Assembly (NCBI GenBank): GCA_035533295.1
Contig: DATLUA010000012.1
Span: forward strand, 113,566 to 177,565
Length of the DNA stretch: 64,000 bases
From: JAGWJU01 sp035533295
GTDB taxonomy: Bacteria > Elusimicrobiota > Elusimicrobia > UBA1565 > UBA9628
Direction of reading: 5' to 3'
A program made the position numbers and the translations under genes. A model generated the notes under the pieces. That model ran no database searches and had not been told where the DNA came from. It saw only the letters and a list, made by a program, of their open reading frames with translations. Of this stretch, positions 36,088 to 44,145 are shown one piece after another. The number at the start of each line of letters is the position of its first letter. Position 1 is the first letter of the stretch.

Positions 36088-37153
36088 GGGCGCGGCTTTG
36101 GAGCGGGCTTGGGACGCGCTGGAGCGGGGCGAGCCCCGCGCGGCGCTAGGCATTCTGGGCGCGCGGGTTCCGGCGGCCATGGCGGTCGAGCGCGATTTCG
36201 TGGCGGCCGAGGCGTGGCGCGCCATGGGTTATTTTCCAAAGGCCGAGGCGCTCTATCGGCGCGTGCTTTCCCGGCGGGAAGCGGACCAAGACCTTCTTTC
36301 GGATTCGGCCATGGCCATGGCGGCCATCCACAGGAGTTTGGGCCGCGTCGGCCGGGCGCGGAATTTCTTGAACGACGCGCGGCGCTTTTCCAAAAAATTC
36401 CGGACGCCGGATTACGCCCGGCGCTTGGATCTCGAGGACGCCTTGATCGACAGGGCCCGGGGGCTTTATCCGAAATGCCTGGCGCGCTTGCGGAAACTGT
36501 TTTCCGCCTTCGCGGCCGAGAGGGACTTCGCGTCGGCCGCCTTCGCGCTTTGGGCCATGGGCGGGGCCCGGCGCTTTTCCGGGGATTTGCGCGGCGCTAT
36601 CGGCGATTTCAAGAAATCCCTGGTTTTCGCGCGAAAGGCCTCGGACCAGACGGCCGCGGCTTACGCCTTTCTGGGCCTGGGCGGGGCGGCGCGCGTCGCG
36701 GGCCGGCTGGGCGATTCGGAGATTTTCTACGCGCGGGCCGCTCGCCTCTTGGCCGGCACGCAGGACGCTTTCGGGCGGGCCTACGCGGAGTGCGGCCTGG
36801 CCAACGCCTTGCGGCAGAAAGGCGACTACGCGGCGGCGGCCAAGCGCTATCGAAAAGCCTATCGGCTCTATTCCTCGTTGGGCGACGCCGTGGATCTGGC
36901 TTACGTGGACTGGGGGTTGGGTCAAGTCGCTTTTCATTCCGGGGACATTGAATCGGCCCGCCGGAAATTTGCAGCGGCCCTGGCCGCGTTTGAAAAAGCC
37001 GGAGAGGCGCGCGGCGTGGTCATTGCCCGCATGGCGCTGGCCTCCGCGCTTCACGCCGGCGGGCGGACCAAGCCGGCGGAATCCTTGTTTCGCCAAGCGC
37101 TGCTCTCGAGCCGCCGGGCGAAAATCCACGCGCACTTGGAGGCGCTGACGTGA
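36080..37153 (+). CDS. TPR-repeat protein
   Basis: 357 residues, almost entirely tetratricopeptide helix pairs (for example YFPKAEALYRRVL, AYAFLGLGGAARVAGRLGDSE, GDYAAAAKRYRKAYRLY, AYVDWGLGQVAFHSGD). It has no signal peptide or membrane helix, so it is predicted cytoplasmic. TPRs mediate protein contacts; the partner is unknown. The start at 36080 overlaps the glycosylase stop by 8 bp, and the end overlaps the transglycosylase start (GTGA, 37150-37153). Confidence 0.8.
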   Translation: MPEGAALERAWDALERGEPRAALGILGARVPAAMAVERDFVAAEAWRAMGYFPKAEALYRRVLSRREADQDLLSDSAMAMAAIHRSLGRVGRARNFLNDARRFSKKFRTPDYARRLDLEDALIDRARGLYPKCLARLRKLFSAFAAERDFASAAFALWAMGGARRFSGDLRGAIGDFKKSLVFARKASDQTAAAYAFLGLGGAARVAGRLGDSEIFYARAARLLAGTQDAFGRAYAECGLANALRQKGDYAAAAKRYRKAYRLYSSLGDAVDLAYVDWGLGQVAFHSGDIESARRKFAAALAAFEKAGEARGVVIARMALASALHAGGRTKPAESLFRQALLSSRRAKIHAHLEALT

Positions 37154-38664
37154 ATCCGACGAAACCCGCGTTGCTGGCGCCGTTTTTAGCCCTCTTGTCC
37201 GCCGCTCCGGTCTTGGCCTTGGCGACGGGAACGCCGCCCGCGGCCGCCTCGTCTGCGGAGACGGCGGCGTTCGTTTCAACGGCGGCGTCGGACGCGATGA
37301 GCCGGCCCGCCCCGGACTTGGACGAGGAGTTGAAGATGGCCGATCGGGATTACGAGGCCGGCCTCCAGGATTTCGAGTCCACCCAGATCGCGCAGGGGCG
37401 CGCCGAAATGGCGCGGGCTTTCGGCGTCATCGTCTCGAACTTGAGCGATCCGGGCTTGACCGATTCGATGCACTCCGAGTTCGGGGCCATGCTTTATAAA
37501 ATCCGCAATTGGAACGAGCTGCGCCAAGCTGGCGACGCGGCGCCGGATCTCGACGTCTCGCCCGAGGCGCTGAATTTGTCCTCGGGAACGGACGTGGTCA
37601 AGATGCAGCCCATCCCTCTGGACCCGACCAACCCCATCGTCCAGCGCTTCATTCAAATCTACACCCAGCGCCGCCCGCGCTCGGTCGAGGAGGCGCTCTC
37701 CCGCTCCGGCCTGTATCGGGGCATGATTTTAAAGGCGCTCAAGAAAAAAGGCCTGCCCCCGGAGCTGCTTTATCTGGTGATGACGGAAAGCGAGTTCAAG
37801 TACGACGCCTTGTCCCGCTCGGGGGCCGCCGGGCTCTGGCAGTTCATGCCGGGAACGGCCCGCAAGTACGGGCTTAAGGTGACGTATTGGAACGACGAGC
37901 GCTATGAGCCAGAGAAGGAGACCCAGGCCGCGGTCGACTATCTCTACAATCTCTATCAATGGTTTGGAGACTGGGATTTGGCCCTGGCGGCGTATAACCG
38001 CGGCGAGGGCGGGCTGGGCCAGGACCTGCAAGCCAGCCGATCCTTGAGCTTTAACGCGCTTTCCAGCCGCGACGCCCTGCCCGAGCAGACGCATTTCTAC
38101 GTTCCCAAGTTCGAGGCCTGTGTTTTGATCGGCGAGCATCCCGAGAAATACGGACTTCACCCGCATTACCAGACGCCCGACTCCTACGACGCGGTGAAGC
38201 TGCCGCGCGCCCTGGATTTAGGCATCGCGGCGCGCTGCGCCGGCACGACGCTCGATGAGCTGCGCCGCCTCAACCCCGAGCTGCGGGAGTGGTGCACGCC
38301 CAAGGACGCTCCCAATTTCGAGCTGAAGATTCCGCGCGGGACCAAGGATGTTTTTCTGGCGGCGCTGGACCAGGTCAAGGACTGGAACCCGGGCCCCACG
38401 CTCCTCCGCTACCGCGTGCGGCCGGGAGATTTCCTGGGGAGAATCGCCCGCCTTCACCATACGACCGTGCGGAGCATCATCGAGACCAATAAAATTCGGC
38501 GCCCGCGCCTCATCCGGCCCGGGATGGTGCTCTTGATTCGGCCCGGCCGCGAGCATCATTATTTCCGGGATGCCGTCCGCAGCGGCCGCCGGCGTCGCGC
38601 GCGCCGCGATTCGCGCCGCCGGTTGCATCAACGGAAGCGGGTGCGGACGCAGGTCGATCCCTAA
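37150..38664 (+). CDS. Membrane-bound lytic murein transglycosylase D-like, SLT plus LysM
   Basis: 504 residues, GTG start, signal peptide (ALLAPFLALLSAAPVLALA). Residues about 195-310 are an SLT domain with catalytic glutamate E213 in MTESEFKYD, then SGAAGLWQFMPGTA and ALAAYNRGEGGL. A degenerate LysM (LDLGIAARCAGTTLDELRRLN) precedes a clear C-terminal LysM (about 417-465, YRVRPGDFLGRIA). It cleaves peptidoglycan glycan strands in the periplasm. There is no lipobox cysteine, unlike E. coli MltD. The very basic tail (about 475-504) is unusual. Its stop overlaps lptB by 4 bp (CTAA). Confidence 0.88.
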   Translation: MNPTKPALLAPFLALLSAAPVLALATGTPPAAASSAETAAFVSTAASDAMSRPAPDLDEELKMADRDYEAGLQDFESTQIAQGRAEMARAFGVIVSNLSDPGLTDSMHSEFGAMLYKIRNWNELRQAGDAAPDLDVSPEALNLSSGTDVVKMQPIPLDPTNPIVQRFIQIYTQRRPRSVEEALSRSGLYRGMILKALKKKGLPPELLYLVMTESEFKYDALSRSGAAGLWQFMPGTARKYGLKVTYWNDERYEPEKETQAAVDYLYNLYQWFGDWDLALAAYNRGEGGLGQDLQASRSLSFNALSSRDALPEQTHFYVPKFEACVLIGEHPEKYGLHPHYQTPDSYDAVKLPRALDLGIAARCAGTTLDELRRLNPELREWCTPKDAPNFELKIPRGTKDVFLAALDQVKDWNPGPTLLRYRVRPGDFLGRIARLHHTTVRSIIETNKIRRPRLIRPGMVLLIRPGREHHYFRDAVRSGRRRRARRDSRRRLHQRKRVRTQVDP

Positions 38665-39380
38665 ATCTGGAAGTCCTGGCCCAGGTAGAGCCGGCGGGCG
38701 TTGGGATCCTCGAGCAGGTCCTTGGAGGTTCCGTTGACGAGGATATGGCCGTCGTAGATGAGGTAGGCGCGCTCGATGATGGGAAGGGTCTCGCGCACGT
38801 TGTGGTCGGTGATGAGCACGCCGATTCCCTGATCCCGCAGCTTTGAAATCATCGCCTTCAAGTCGCTGACCGTGATGGGATCGATGCCCACGAACGGTTC
38901 GTCCAAGAGGATGATTTTCGGGTTGTTGATCATGGCCCGGGCGACCTCGAGCCGGCGCTTCTCGCCTCCGGAGAGGCTCCAGGCCTTTTGATGCCGGAGC
39001 TTCCAAAGGCCGAACTCCTCCAACAGGGCCTTCACCCGGCGCATCTGCTCCAAGCGGCTCTTGATGCCGCGCTCCAAAATCGCGCGCAGGTTCTGCTCCA
39101 CGGTGAGCCCCCTAAACACCGTCGGCTCCTGGGCGAGATATCCCAGGCCTTTGCGGGCGCGCTCGTACATGGGCAGCCCGGTGACGTCCTCGGAGTCGAT
39201 GAGGATGCGGCCCGACTCGGGGCGGACAAATCCCGCCAGGCTGTAGAAGGTCGTGGTCTTTCCGGCGCCGTTGGGGCCCAGAAGCCCCACGATTTCGCCC
39301 GAGTTGACCTCGATGGAGACGCCCTTGACCACCTCGCGCTCGCCGTATTTCTTGCGCAGCTCCGAGGCCAAAAGCTTCAT
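38661..39380 (-). CDS. lptB: LPS export ABC transporter ATPase LptB
   Basis: 239 residues, ATPase that drives LPS extraction from the inner membrane with LptF/LptG (not in window). Walker A GPNGAGKTT, Q-loop in YLAQEPTVFRGL, signature LSGGEKRR, Walker B IILLDEPFVGIDP and the H-loop in LITDHN. The length matches the family. ATGA overlaps with lptA make this the end of the large minus-strand envelope cluster. Confidence 0.96.
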   Translation of the reverse strand: MKLLASELRKKYGEREVVKGVSIEVNSGEIVGLLGPNGAGKTTTFYSLAGFVRPESGRILIDSEDVTGLPMYERARKGLGYLAQEPTVFRGLTVEQNLRAILERGIKSRLEQMRRVKALLEEFGLWKLRHQKAWSLSGGEKRRLEVARAMINNPKIILLDEPFVGIDPITVSDLKAMISKLRDQGIGVLITDHNVRETLPIIERAYLIYDGHILVNGTSKDLLEDPNARRLYLGQDFQI

Positions 39381-40078
39381 GGCGCCTTCCCCGCGGCGGA
39401 TTTTCGGGGGAACTCAATCCAGCCGACCACGCGGCCGTCCGCGGTCATGCGGCGCGGCGAGTCGTAGGTTTTGATCACGTCGGCCTTCATCGCGCCGGTC
39501 CAGTCGCCGAAGAGCTTGCGGGCCACGGGGCGCCCTCCGGAAAAAATGGTTTTGTGGGCGGCGGCGAGATAGCGCGCCGCATCGGACCAGGTCTCCAGGC
39601 GGGGGCCGTATGAATGGACGCCGCCCGTCAAGACGGCTTCTTTTTCGCCCCGCCAGTCGAGCCGCCGGGCCGCGGCATGGTCGGGCGCGGAGCCGTCGGC
39701 CGGCTGCCGGGTCAAGAAAACGCCGTCCAGGCCGGTGAGCCACCCGTCGCGGGAAACGCCGTCGTAGAAGGCGCTCTCGCCCTCGGCCGTGATGACGTCC
39801 CCGGAAGCCAGCGTGCGCTGGGCCCGGACGTGCCCCTTGAGGCGCCAGGTCTTGCCGTCGTGCTTGTAAAGCGCCCAGTCGGCGCGCATCACGTTGGGCC
39901 CCGCGCGGTAGCGGACGTCGCCCTTGAACTCCTCGGATTCATGCGCGCCGCGGTGCACGATCCACTCCCGGCTCTGGACCACGCTTCCGGCCACGGGCTC
40001 GGAGGCGCCGGCGAACAAAAGCGGGCTTCCCGCCGCCAAGAGCCCCAGAACGGCCGCGGCCGCGATCAGCGTTTTCAT
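39377..40078 (-). CDS. lptA: LptA/OstA-like periplasmic LPS transport protein
   Basis: 233 residues with a signal peptide (KTLIAAAAVLGLLAAGSPLLFAG). The body is OstA-like beta-jellyroll repeats: FKGDVRYRAGPNVMRADWALY, LKGHVRAQRTLASGDVITAEGESAFYDG, AVLTGGVHSYG. LptA forms the periplasmic bridge carrying LPS. The protein is diverged, and assignment rests on the fold pattern plus position between lptB and lptC with 4-bp overlaps on both sides. Confidence 0.82.
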   Translation of the reverse strand: MKTLIAAAAVLGLLAAGSPLLFAGASEPVAGSVVQSREWIVHRGAHESEEFKGDVRYRAGPNVMRADWALYKHDGKTWRLKGHVRAQRTLASGDVITAEGESAFYDGVSRDGWLTGLDGVFLTRQPADGSAPDHAAARRLDWRGEKEAVLTGGVHSYGPRLETWSDAARYLAAAHKTIFSGGRPVARKLFGDWTGAMKADVIKTYDSPRRMTADGRVVGWIEFPRKSAAGKAP

Positions 40079-40593
40079 CGGATCACGGATCTCTGATGGA
40101 ATATTTTGATGCGCGAAAAACTGGAGTCGGCTTCCATCCCGTCGCCGTGGACCGTTCCCGATGGGCGCGTGATGACGACTTTCTTGAGGGTGACGAACGT
40201 GCCGGTTTTGGCGAGGTAGTCCAAGGAGCTGGTTTTCAAAACGGTCTTGTCCGCGAGGGAGCGCGCGACGACGTTTCCTTCCATATGGACGTTCTTGGTC
40301 TGGGTGTAGAGAATCCCCGAGTCGGCCGTGAGCGTCGAGGCCAGCCGGTCGTTTTTATAAAAGGACATCCGCGGCGCGGCGAGGTCGGCCATGAGGCGGC
40401 TTTGATCGAACGTGGCGGCCGCGGTTTCAAGGCTCCAGACCTTGCGGCCCAGATGGGATTGGTTCAAGGAAAGGTTCGTGAAGGTTTGCTGGGGCTGCTC
40501 CGGCAGGACGGGGGACTTGCGGCGGCAGGCCGCCGTGGAAAACGCGAGGCAGCCGGCGCCCAACAGGGGCAGGAGCCTCTTGGCCCCGATCAC
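40075..40593 (-). CDS. lptC: LptC-like LPS transport protein
   Basis: 172 residues from GTG 40593, chosen because it makes a GTGA overlap with the upstream gene like its neighbours; GTG 40617 would add 8 residues. A short signal/anchor (LLPLLGAGCLAFSTAAC) may be a lipoprotein signal. The OstA-like repeats follow: WSLETAAATFDQSRLMADLAAP, ADSGILYTQTKNVHMEGNVVA, LKTSSLDYLAKTGTFVT. LptC receives LPS from LptBFG and passes it to LptA. Confidence 0.82.
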   Translation of the reverse strand: MIGAKRLLPLLGAGCLAFSTAACRRKSPVLPEQPQQTFTNLSLNQSHLGRKVWSLETAAATFDQSRLMADLAAPRMSFYKNDRLASTLTADSGILYTQTKNVHMEGNVVARSLADKTVLKTSSLDYLAKTGTFVTLKKVVITRPSGTVHGDGMEADSSFSRIKIFHQRSVIR

Positions 40594-40904
40594 GGATTTC
40601 CAACTGGCGCCGGCCACGGCGGCGGGGGCTTTAACTGATCATCGGGCAGGAATTTCTGCCCGTGCCTGAGCCAAGGAGTCATCTCGATGGGGATGTGGCG
40701 GATTTGATAGGGCGCGGGCAGTCGGCGCAGCAGGAAAGTGACGCCGTAGTAGAAGACGATGACGCCGGCGTAGATGATGGCCAGCGTCTTCGCGTGCCAG
40801 CGCCAGTCGGGAAACCAAGCCGGAGCGAGGGTGAAGTCGCCGCCGCACTTGCGGCAATTTTTGGCCGTGTCCTTGTTTTCTTGTCCGCAGTTAAGGCATC
40901 TCAT
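40590..40904 (-). CDS. Small zinc-ribbon membrane protein
   Basis: 104 residues. The N terminus is a zinc ribbon (CLNCGQENKDTAKNCRKCGG, two CxxC knuckles), then one membrane helix (about 40-58, LAIIYAGVIVFYYGVTFLL) and a Pro-rich tail. I do not recognise a named family. It lies between kdsA and lptC, overlaps lptC by 4 bp, and its ribosome-binding site sits in a hairpin (40905-40936), which suggests controlled translation. Confidence 0.7.
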   Translation of the reverse strand: MRCLNCGQENKDTAKNCRKCGGDFTLAPAWFPDWRWHAKTLAIIYAGVIVFYYGVTFLLRRLPAPYQIRHIPIEMTPWLRHGQKFLPDDQLKPPPPWPAPVGNP

Positions 40905-40936
40905 GGTTTGCCTCCAATATTCTTGGGACGCAAACC
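40905..40936 (-). promoter_or_regulatory. Hairpin covering the Shine-Dalgarno of the zinc-ribbon gene
   Basis: Inverted repeat GGTTTGC/GCAAACC (7 bp) with an inner CCAA/TTGG stem, directly before the ATG at 40904 on the minus strand. The GGAGG ribosome site (complement of 40912-40916) is mostly paired inside the structure. There is no T tract, so it is not an intrinsic terminator; a translational switch is inferred. Confidence 0.5.
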
Positions 40937-40947
40937 ATTTCCGTTGG

Positions 40948-41781
40948 TCATGATTTTCTTCCCTTGATCAAGGCGTCGATGCGCCGGGTCGCGCGGATGA
41001 ACTTGGCCGCGTCCTTGAGCGCCACCGAATTGGGTCCGTCGGAAAGGGCTTTGTCCGGGTTAGGGTGGGTCTCGAAGAAGATGCCGGCCACGCCCACGGC
41101 CGCCGCGGCGCGAGCCAGGGGCTCGGCGTATTGACGTTCGCCCGCCGTCGCGTGGCCGAGGCCCCCGGGCAGCTGCACGGAGTGGGTCGCGTCGTAAATC
41201 ACGGGGTAGCCGAAGCCGCGCATGATTTCGAGGCCCCGCATGTCCACGACCAAGTTGGCGTAGCCGAAAGTGGTGCCGCGCTCGGTCACCAGAATCTGCC
41301 GGTTTCCGGTCGACTCGATTTTCTTGATGGCGTTGACGATGTCCCAGGGGGACAAGAACTGGCCCTTCTTGATGTTGACGGGCTTGCCGGTCTCGCCGCA
41401 GGCCAGGAGCAAATCGGTCTGCCGGCACAAAAACGCCGGGATTTGGATGACGTCCACGTAGCGGGCGGCCAGGGCCGCTTGGGACGCCTCGTGCACGTCG
41501 GTGAGCACCGGAACGCCCAGCTCCCGGCCCACGCGGCTAAGAGTCTCTAGCCCAGCCTCCGGCCCCGGGCCGCGGTAGGAGGAAATCGAGGTGCGGTTGG
41601 CCTTGTCGAAGGAGGACTTGAGCACGAAGCCGGCGCCCTGCCGCGCGAAGGTCGCTTTGAGCGAGCGGCCGACCTGGCGCAGGAGCTTCTCCGACTCGAG
41701 CGCGCAGGGCCCCGAGATGTAGCACAGGGGCAAATCGTTGCCGAATACGACCTTGCCGACTTTGACGCGCACGCTAGACAT
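40948..41781 (-). CDS. kdsA: 3-deoxy-8-phosphooctulonate synthase
   Basis: 277 residues, TIM barrel enzyme condensing phosphoenolpyruvate with arabinose 5-phosphate to KDO 8-phosphate. Motifs: YISGPCALES, FVLKSSFDKANR, VLTDVHE, IQIPAFLCRQTDLL, VNIKKGQFLSPWD, YDATHSVQLPGG and FETHPNPDKALSDGPN. Cysteine in GPCALES is the metal ligand of the metal-dependent class (the metal-free class has Asn there), so this enzyme should need a divalent metal. It overlaps pyrG by 8 bp. Confidence 0.96.
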   Translation of the reverse strand: MSSVRVKVGKVVFGNDLPLCYISGPCALESEKLLRQVGRSLKATFARQGAGFVLKSSFDKANRTSISSYRGPGPEAGLETLSRVGRELGVPVLTDVHEASQAALAARYVDVIQIPAFLCRQTDLLLACGETGKPVNIKKGQFLSPWDIVNAIKKIESTGNRQILVTERGTTFGYANLVVDMRGLEIMRGFGYPVIYDATHSVQLPGGLGHATAGERQYAEPLARAAAAVGVAGIFFETHPNPDKALSDGPNSVALKDAAKFIRATRRIDALIKGRKS

Positions 41782-43414
41782 GGCCGGCCGCCTTGGCTTT
41801 GCCGTTCGCGGCGCGCAGTCCGGTCCGCGCGCCGCCGCGCAGGGCCGCGGCCACGAAATCCCGGAACAGCGGGTGGGGAGTCTCGGGCCGGCTCTTGAAC
41901 TCGGGATGGAACTGCACCGCCAAAAACCACGGGTGGTCCGCCAACTCGACGATTTCGACCAAGTCCTTGTCCGCGTAAAGGCCGGTCGCCTTCAAGCCCG
42001 CCGTCCCTAAATCCTTCCTGTAGCGGTTGTTGACCTCGTAGCGGTGGCGGTGCCGCTCGGAGACGACGAGCTCGCCGTAGGCCTTGTGCGCGAGGCTTCC
42101 CTTTTGAATCCGGCACTCGTAGATGCCCAGGCGCATGGAGGCGCCCTTGTCCTTGACCGCTTTTTGCTCCGGCAGGAGATCGACGACGGGGTGCTTCGTG
42201 TTGGGATCGAATTCGGTCGAGTTGGCGCCGGCCAAGCCCAGGACGTTGCGCGCGAACTCGATGACCGCGATTTGCAGGCCCAGGCAAAGGCCGAAATAGG
42301 GGATTTTTTTCTTCCGGGCGATTTGCGCCAAGCGGATTTTGCCTTCGATGCCGCGCTCGCCGAATCCCCCGGGAATCAAGATGCCGTGCACGCCCGCGAG
42401 CCGCTTTTCCATGTCCGGAGCCGAGGTGTCCACGTAGCAGAGGCGCACCTTGGCGTTGTTGGCCGCCCCGGCGTGGGCCAGCGCCTCGGTCACGGATTTA
42501 TAGGCGTCCTTGTACTCGGTGTACTTGCCGCCCAAAGCGATGTTCACCTCGCGCAGGGGTTTCTTGATGCGCCCGACGATCTTGCTCCAGGCTTCCAGGT
42601 TGGGCGACTGGGTGCGCAAATGCAGGAGCATGACGATCTGCTCGTCCAAGCCCTGGCGGTGGAAGTCAAGCGGGACCTCGTAGATGCTCTCCGCGTCGGG
42701 CGCCTCGACCACCGATTCTCGGTCCACCGAGCAGAACAGGGCCAGCTTGGCCTTGATCTCGTGGCTCAAGGGCCTTTCGCTGCGGCAGACGATGATGTCC
42801 GGCGTGATGCCGATTTCGCGGAGTTTGCCCACCGAGTGCTGGGCGGGCTTGGTTTTTAGCTCGTCCGCCGCGCGGATGTAGGGCACCAGCGCCACGTGGA
42901 TGTAGAGCGCGCTCTCGTCGCCGGCTTCCAGCCCCATCTGCCGCGCGGCCTCCATGAACGGGAGGCTCTCGATGTCGCCCACGGTGCCGCCGATTTCGAC
43001 GATGGTGACCTGCGCGCCCTTGGCCGCGGCGCGAAAGCGGGATTTGATCTCATCGGTGATGTGCGGGATGACCTGGACCGTGGTGCCCAGGAAATCGCCG
43101 CGCCGTTCCTTGGCGATGACCGTCTCGTAAATCTGTCCCGCGGTCACGTTGTTGATGCGGTGCATCTCCTTGTTGAGGAAGCGCTCGTAATGGCCCAAAT
43201 CTAAATCGGTTTCCGCGCCGTCCTCGGTGACGTAGACTTCGCCGTGCTGAAAGGGATTCATGGTGCCGGGGTCCACGTTGATGTAGGGGTCGCACTTGAG
43301 CATGTGGACGACGATGCCGCGGGTTTGGAGTAGCTTGGCGATGGAGGACGCCGTGATGCCCTTGCCCAGGGAACTCACTACGCCGCCCGTGACGAAAATA
43401 TATTTGCTGCTCAC
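41774..43414 (-). CDS. pyrG: CTP synthase
   Basis: 546 residues. It makes CTP from UTP and glutamine; CTP is then used by KdsB next door. The amidoligase domain begins SSKYIFVTGGVVSSLGKG, with CDPYINVDPGTMNPFQHGE. The class I glutamine amidotransferase has its nucleophile cysteine in GLCLGLQ and the His/Glu pair in VQFHPEFKS. The start is GTG 43414, overlapping the kdsB stop (GTGA). The kdsB-pyrG-kdsA order is a known association of CMP-KDO supply. Confidence 0.97.
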   Translation of the reverse strand: MSSKYIFVTGGVVSSLGKGITASSIAKLLQTRGIVVHMLKCDPYINVDPGTMNPFQHGEVYVTEDGAETDLDLGHYERFLNKEMHRINNVTAGQIYETVIAKERRGDFLGTTVQVIPHITDEIKSRFRAAAKGAQVTIVEIGGTVGDIESLPFMEAARQMGLEAGDESALYIHVALVPYIRAADELKTKPAQHSVGKLREIGITPDIIVCRSERPLSHEIKAKLALFCSVDRESVVEAPDAESIYEVPLDFHRQGLDEQIVMLLHLRTQSPNLEAWSKIVGRIKKPLREVNIALGGKYTEYKDAYKSVTEALAHAGAANNAKVRLCYVDTSAPDMEKRLAGVHGILIPGGFGERGIEGKIRLAQIARKKKIPYFGLCLGLQIAVIEFARNVLGLAGANSTEFDPNTKHPVVDLLPEQKAVKDKGASMRLGIYECRIQKGSLAHKAYGELVVSERHRHRYEVNNRYRKDLGTAGLKATGLYADKDLVEIVELADHPWFLAVQFHPEFKSRPETPHPLFRDFVAAALRGGARTGLRAANGKAKAAGHV

Positions 43415-44145
43415 CGTGCCTCCTTGGCGAGGAATTTTTCCGCCCGGCGCAGATCCTCGGGCGTGTCGATGGCGACGGGGACATCCGCGACCGCCGCCGC
43501 GAAAATGGTCATGCCGTCCTCCAAGGCGCGCAGCTGCTCCAGGCTTTCGGTTTTTTCGAGCGCGGAGGGGGGCAGGCTCACGAAGCGCTTCAAGGCCGCG
43601 CGGGTGAACCCGTAGACGCCCAGGTGCTCCCACTGCTTGGCCGGCGCGCCGTTTCGGGAAAAGGGGATGGGCGAGCGCGAGAAATAAAGGCAGCGCCCGC
43701 TTTTGGCCATCGCGGCCTTGACCACGTTGGGGTTTTTCGCCCGGGCCGCGTCGCTAAGCGGGATGACCGCGGTGGCCATGTCGGCGGCCTTGTTGGCGCG
43801 CAGGATTTGGGCCACGCGCCGCAGGGTCTCGGGCTTGATGAGCGGCTGATCGGCCTGCAGATTGATGACGAAGGGCTCGCGGCTTTTCTTCGCGGCCAGA
43901 AATACCCGGTCGGTTCCCGAGGCGCAGCTCGCCGGGGTCAAGACCGCCTCGGCGCCGAACCGGGCCGCGGCCAGGACCACGCGCTTGTCCTCGGTGGCGA
44001 TAATCACCCGCCCGATGCCCGCGGCCTTGGCGGCGCGATATCCCCGCTCGAGCACGCTTTGGCCGCCCAGCAACTTAAGGACCTTGCCGGGAAACCGCGT
44101 GGAGCCGTGGCGCGCCGGCAAAACCACCAAACAGTCGCGGCTCAT
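43411..44145 (-). CDS. kdsB: CMP-KDO synthetase (3-deoxy-manno-octulosonate cytidylyltransferase)
   Basis: 244 residues, activates KDO with CTP for LPS core synthesis. Motifs: LPARHGSTRFPGKVL, a metal-binding NLQADQPLI (other family members have VQGDEP), YFSRSPIPF, the HLGVYGFTRAALKRF block, ESLEQLRALEDG and IDTPEDLRRAE. It overlaps hldA and pyrG by 4 bp each, so the three are translationally coupled. Confidence 0.95.
   Translation of the reverse strand: MSRDCLVVLPARHGSTRFPGKVLKLLGGQSVLERGYRAAKAAGIGRVIIATEDKRVVLAAARFGAEAVLTPASCASGTDRVFLAAKKSREPFVINLQADQPLIKPETLRRVAQILRANKAADMATAVIPLSDAARAKNPNVVKAAMAKSGRCLYFSRSPIPFSRNGAPAKQWEHLGVYGFTRAALKRFVSLPPSALEKTESLEQLRALEDGMTIFAAAVADVPVAIDTPEDLRRAEKFLAKEAR

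Noticed and set aside
43415..43633. 73-residue N-terminal extension of pyrG
   Set aside because: The extension is antisense-like Arg/Gly-rich sequence inside kdsB; GTG 43414 gives the exact family N terminus and a GTGA overlap.
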